This document shows positions 56,001 through 64,000 of a stretch of DNA of 64,000 nucleotides, piece after piece (the first letter of the stretch is position 1; every line of letters begins with the position of its first letter). Below the pieces are notes generated by a model. It saw only the letters and a program-made list of their open reading frames with translations. It searched no databases and was not told the DNA's origin. The position numbers and the translations under genes were made by a program. Source of the stretch: Niebla homalea (taxonomy: Eukaryota > Ascomycota > Lecanoromycetes > Lecanorales > Ramalinaceae). The stretch is taken from assembly GCA_019925105.1 (NCBI GenBank), contig JAHGAU010000014.1, positions 806,001-870,000 on the forward strand. The letters are read 5' to 3'.

Positions 56001-58035
56001 CTGGAACGCAACTTTGCCCACGAAAAGCTCCGTCTTTCCAGATTCCACTCTTTAATGCACTTTCGACATGTACGATTATTTGGACAGCTTCGCGACCTCG
56101 ATTCTCTTCCTGCAAGAAGCCGACTAAATGCTCGACTGCCTCGAAGTAAGAAGGCCTTGATCTAATAGCCCGCGTCCAGAGCTGTTCTGCTTCACACCTG
56201 CGACCTAGTGCCAGGAAGGTAGCTGCCAAATTAGACATCGCCTCGGCATTCTCAGTATCGCGCTCCAGCACCCTTGAAAACCATTTGGTAGCCCGCAAGT
56301 AATCACCAAGCCCAAAAGCTAAACAGCCACTCAGGAGCATACCATCTAACCATTGCCAATGGCTTTCCTGACAAAGTCGACTGAGTGTCTCTAGTGCACT
56401 CGAGGCCGGCGTCGTGGGGTGATTTGAATGTTGATGATCTTGGACTAGTTGGTTGGGAACATAGCTGGCATGGCCTGGGTAGGAACGCGACACCGAACGA
56501 GGGTTCCGGAGTCTCCTTGACAAGTAAGACCGTTCTCCAGGCATGTACGAACAAGATACCACGCCTGCATGGCAAACATTGCCAGCCAGAGCTTGTCCTT
56601 GGCTCGGGGCCCTTTCATCTTCATGCGGAAGGCCCAGACCACTCAGCGATGCTCTGGACCCTATCGCAGCATGGATCTCAGACGCAGCATGTTTCTCGGA
56701 AGGATCAGAGCCGGAGGTAGCTGTACTGGTCCAAGATGGATATGGACGCTTAGGTAGCGGGATGCGAGAGGGTGGCACTGAGGCTTGAGCTCCAGCTAGA
56801 TATTGCTCCCGACGAGTCCGCTCTAGGACTACAAGGAGGCTGCGATATATTCCATGAGCCTCATTAAGGGCGCGTTCCTTGAAATGCACACGTCTACTGA
56901 GACCCTGAGACGCTTGCCAGTCAAACGCTTTTGGGGATCTGTCAGCTTCCCGGGCATCTGTGGTAAGACCCCCCATCAACCTCAGAGGGCGCTCTCCCCC
57001 CAATGCCATCTGTGCATCGAAAGCCAAGGGCAGATTGCCCGGAGAGCCCTGTATGGAGCTACGGACTAGTTGTTCCTGTTGACTGGGCCTGTGATAGAAC
57101 AATAGGGGTGTTTGACGCTGCGCTGCTCGGAGCACAGCAGGAGGTAGAGGGCTTGTTTCGGTGTTTGTCATGGATGGATCCAACACCACGGAATTTGTAC
57201 TTGACCAAGCATCTAGAGGATTGGCGTGTGTGCTGAATAGCGCATGGTTGCGCGGGCCCAGATCGCTAGTGAGCCAGCTCATCTCTAATTGCCTCGTCGT
57301 TTGAGGAGTTGATGGGCTAGGAAAGGGCGGCCACATTGGTTGCATTGCTGTCGGAGCGCTCGGAGGCGCAGCAGTATTGAAAGGGAGATGCTTTGTAGGA
57401 GACTGGTTGAGGACAGAATCCATCGCACCTGAAGCCTTCCAGTCATGCGTTGGGTTGGGTTCCAGCCTGTGGCAACCCGGTGTGGATTTTTGATCTACGA
57501 TGTTCTGATGTACGTGACTGCGGCAGCTCTGCATACTTGCCCTGACAGCATATGACTTCTCATTTTCTCGCAGCGGTAGCTGTTGAGACCATGTGTTGTT
57601 CCGGGATCCACATTCAGCACCCTGCACTGATCGGGCCAGGGGCATCAGCAGATGTTTCATTGCATGAGGCTTTGATGTCCAGTCGGACAGACTCCCATCA
57701 TATCCAGCAGCTAATGTCCCGCTCGGTGTCTTGCGTCGTAGCATGTTCTCAGAAGTGCTGTTTTCGACCGAGCAGGAAACAATGGGCGATGTTCTGTACC
57801 CTGAAATACTGGCATGGTGCTCCTGCAGCCCGGAGCTTTGCAAGTCACGTTTGGGGTAGGAGGCTCTTGATAGAGGTGGTGCCAGTTGGTGCAGCAGGGG
57901 TTCATTATCTTTGGATGAGTCTGAGCGTTTCAGCTCAAAAAAGGGCGGGCGCGGAAGCTGACGACATGCTTGACTGGAATTCCATGCTAATTGGTGGGGC
58001 TGATGGCGATGGCTGAGGTCGGAAAGCATACTCAT
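53082..58035 (-). CDS. Fungal O-GlcNAc transferase (TPR repeats plus GT41 domain)
   Basis: Two exons, 58035-53770 and 53717-53082 (52-nt intron); 1633 residues. The first 560 residues are Ser/Pro/His-rich and disordered. TPR-like helices run from about 565 to 1000 (NAEAMSNLAATFLALGRRCE; NLGSLFKDIGQLPAAIKMYE; LANLANAVKDKGNIKDAIQY). The catalytic half holds VGYVSSDFNNHPLAHLMQS (about residue 1200), the intervening NLNGYTRGA and IQMSFMGFAG, and CNAHTTAADVLWSGTPLLTLP, which binds UDP-GlcNAc in animal OGT. It would transfer GlcNAc to Ser/Thr of nuclear and cytosolic proteins. Exon 2 continues QLYK to IEPTTFRTWLRIL without a gap. The N-terminal extension is far longer than in animal OGT and could include mis-called leader. 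Confidence 0.88.
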
Positions 58036-59627
58036 GGGTACTCTGGATCAAGTCCTATGTATCTGCAGAGAGAACGGACGGGCAGGCCGTTAGGCTCGAC
58101 ACTATGCAACGAGTGTCCCGATGCCTTTGCGACGCTGTATGAGGCAGCATTTCGCACGCGGCATTCTCCGGCCAGTCGGAAAGAGTCGGTGCGAAGTATC
58201 TTCAGCAAGGACTAGAGACGGCCAAAGCCTGCAGATGGTAGGGATTCAAGCGAACGGTGTATCTGTGGAAGAGCGGTCTTTTTGGATTTGGAGGACTGGA
58301 GTCGGTGAGGAGTCGGTGAGGAGCAACACCAATGTACTTTGATACGGCTGACTTTTGGGATCAGGTGGAAAAGGTTGAATGCTTGAGGAAAACGTATGGC
58401 CTGAACATCCAAGTGAAGTATCGAGGCGTTGAAAAGGCAGGGAGTCATAGGATACGTCAACTGTCCACACTGGAGGACGAGAAACAAAGTGGAAAGAGAA
58501 TGAGGCCAAAGAAGCCAAAGAAGCCAAAGAGCAAGTCTGCAAGTCCGTATCTTACTAAGGACTCTTGGCCACTTGCCGCATGGCCGCATGGGACCTCTGG
58601 GAGCGAGCAAATTCACAGTGGTGGTGCTGGTGGTGGTGGTGGGCGCAGCTTGCCGCAGAGCGTGCGTTAGCCCTTTAAGCCTGGCAATCAAGAGTCCAAG
58701 ACCGGCGCTAGGTACGAAATAGTCAGATATTAGTTACTCAGTACCTTATGTTGTAGCCAATTACGGTGCCTTGGATCAGTGCTTGACCAGAATGATTCGT
58801 GATCTCTACAGACTGGTGCAGAGTAGAGGATACCTACTCCCCTTCATGATAGTAGAACAGGTATTGCTATCTTCGATACTCGCTACCAAAACCCCGTGAT
58901 GCGCACGATCCTGCAACTTGCGAGCTTTGTATGTACAAGTCATCGACAGTTTGCTAACCTTACTCCTGCGTCCCAGGCTGCCTAATGCTCCTTTGATGGA
59001 AGCATCTACCCAATCATCCGTTCACGGTTCACTCTTTCTTTCGTGGCACTTTGTGGGTCTGTAATGGCTGCGAATAGCAAGCATATCCGATTGAGCAAAT
59101 ACGAGCCGACCTCGTGCTGCTCAAAGCAACGTCCGGACTAATCAGATGGCCGATCCACGCGTGTTCTTTTCACAGATCGTGCGGCTCGCTTGTCAATGCC
59201 CAACGGACAGATTGATAAATCAAAGGGGATGAAGCACACAAGCGTATCCATGTGCTAGGCAGCGCAATACGCAATCATATGACGTGTCTTTACATGCCCA
59301 GCAAGCGGCTTGGGTAAGAGAAAGAGGAAGGAGCGAGCAATGTCTGTTCACCCGTAAAGATGGACCTCCACGCCCATGGTGTAAAGCGAGGACGTCGCGG
59401 TGAGTAATGGGTGACCCAGAAAGGTTCATCTCCTTTGCACCAAAATAGGCCCTGACCACAGTTGCTGTCCAAAGTGGATATCAGGTTAAGGCCAGAGTGT
59501 TGGCAAAGTACGGGGGTCCCCAGGAGCAATGGACAAGGGTAGAGAAAGCGCAAGAATGAAGCAGTCATGTACGCGGGGTGTGCTCATGATCACCGTTCAA
59601 AATGTGCCTTGCGCGAGGCCATCACTG
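58036..59627. other. 1.6-kb intergenic region upstream of the O-GlcNAc transferase
   Basis: Promoter of the transferase and 3' flank of RPL12, both on the minus strand. Short frames only; no RNA gene or repeat recognised. Confidence 0.4.
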
Positions 59628-60386
<759 letters not shown>

Positions 60387-60981
60387 TTCTGACGTGAAGT
60401 AGGCTTGTGGATTCCGTTGTAAGGAGGTATACGATATGGCAAACCCAGCGGTTGGAAATTCTAGGATTCAAGATGTAAATGTGTGAGAGACTAGTTCTCA
60501 ATGAGGCTTAGCGACCTCCCAAGTGGAAGTATTTAAAGGTATTTAGATACCTTACCTTACCATTTATTACTCCTCCGAGGTTGACTACTCTGCAAATCAG
60601 AATGTTCCCACCCGGGTCACATCTCATGATCTCAATGTCATAACTCGGTAGAACTCTTGGCTGAAATGACCCTCTGCTCCGAGCAGCTCCAAGGATCGAA
60701 TATACTGGTAAGGCAAGTCTATGTGGTCTAGGCTATGGCGCACCCACGGCTGAGGATCGACGTCTGGGTTGGTGGGGTATCGAATGGAACGCACCATGGG
60801 AAATCCACTTGGGCTTGTAGCCTTTGAATCTGCACCGTCTTGACTCATCACGCTATTGAATTTACACCCCAACCAATTTCACATGGACCTTCTGGAAGGT
60901 GTGGATGGTAATTCATTCATCTCAGTCTGCGCGCATCCTCATCGGAGATCCTTGATAGGGTCGTTCCTTTCGGACAGAGGT
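60387..60981. other. Intergenic between RPL12 and SEC23, with a small unassigned frame
   Basis: 595 bases. A minus-strand frame from the ATG at 60848 to 60624 (74 codons, ends EFYRVMTLRS) has an ordinary composition and could be a small gene, but I recognise no family and it sits where the SEC23 3' flank and RPL12 promoter should be. Confidence 0.3.

Positions 60982-64000
<3,019 letters not shown>

Overview
The window is nuclear DNA of a filamentous ascomycete (Pezizomycotina). Genes carry several short introns, mostly 45-110 nt, with GT-AG ends and CTRAY-like branch sites. The content is fungal: a PalB calpain of the pH-signalling pathway, the FlbD Myb regulator of conidiation, a vezatin/Inp2-like protein, C2H2 regulators, and eukaryotic housekeeping genes. 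There are no bacterial-type operons. I rebuilt exon-intron structures by hand from splice signals and conserved protein motifs. Every full-length model reported with an ATG sums to a whole number of codons; the one 5'-unresolved gene stays in frame throughout.

Layout. 1-5.8 kb: a TMEM223/Mrx15-like mitochondrial membrane protein running off the left edge, PDX1 (pyruvate dehydrogenase E3-binding protein), pyridoxal kinase, dUTPase and a 79-residue ZNF706-like zinc-finger protein. 7-18.6 kb: the bromodomain AAA-ATPase Yta7, the HAD phosphatase Pho13, aspartyl aminopeptidase and the APC/C activator Cdh1. 19-23 kb: a secreted Cys-rich protein of unknown function, then PCNA. 23-31.6 kb: an AT-rich gap, a vezatin-like protein, ribosomal protein eL29, a peroxisomal adenine-nucleotide carrier and PalB. 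31.6-41 kb: a gene-poor stretch holding a 597-bp DNA transposon (20-bp perfect terminal inverted repeats, 8-bp target duplication) and two convergent three-finger C2H2 genes. 37.5-63.6 kb: all genes are on the minus strand: C2H2 factor, APH-type phosphotransferase, LisH-WD40 protein, NCBP3-like protein, FlbD behind a 4.5-kb gap, a fungal O-GlcNAc transferase, ribosomal protein uL11, and the COPII subunit Sec23.

These genes do not form an evident pathway cluster; this is a core-genome segment. Loose functional links are cell-cycle and chromatin genes (Cdh1, PCNA, dUTPase, Yta7) and two peroxisome-linked genes flanking eL29. I found no convincing new multi-gene system. The items most worth following up are the hAT-like element, the intron-split PCNA start codon, an 11-nt micro-exon, two GC-AG introns, the His-tailed secreted protein, and the unexplained DNA upstream of flbD.
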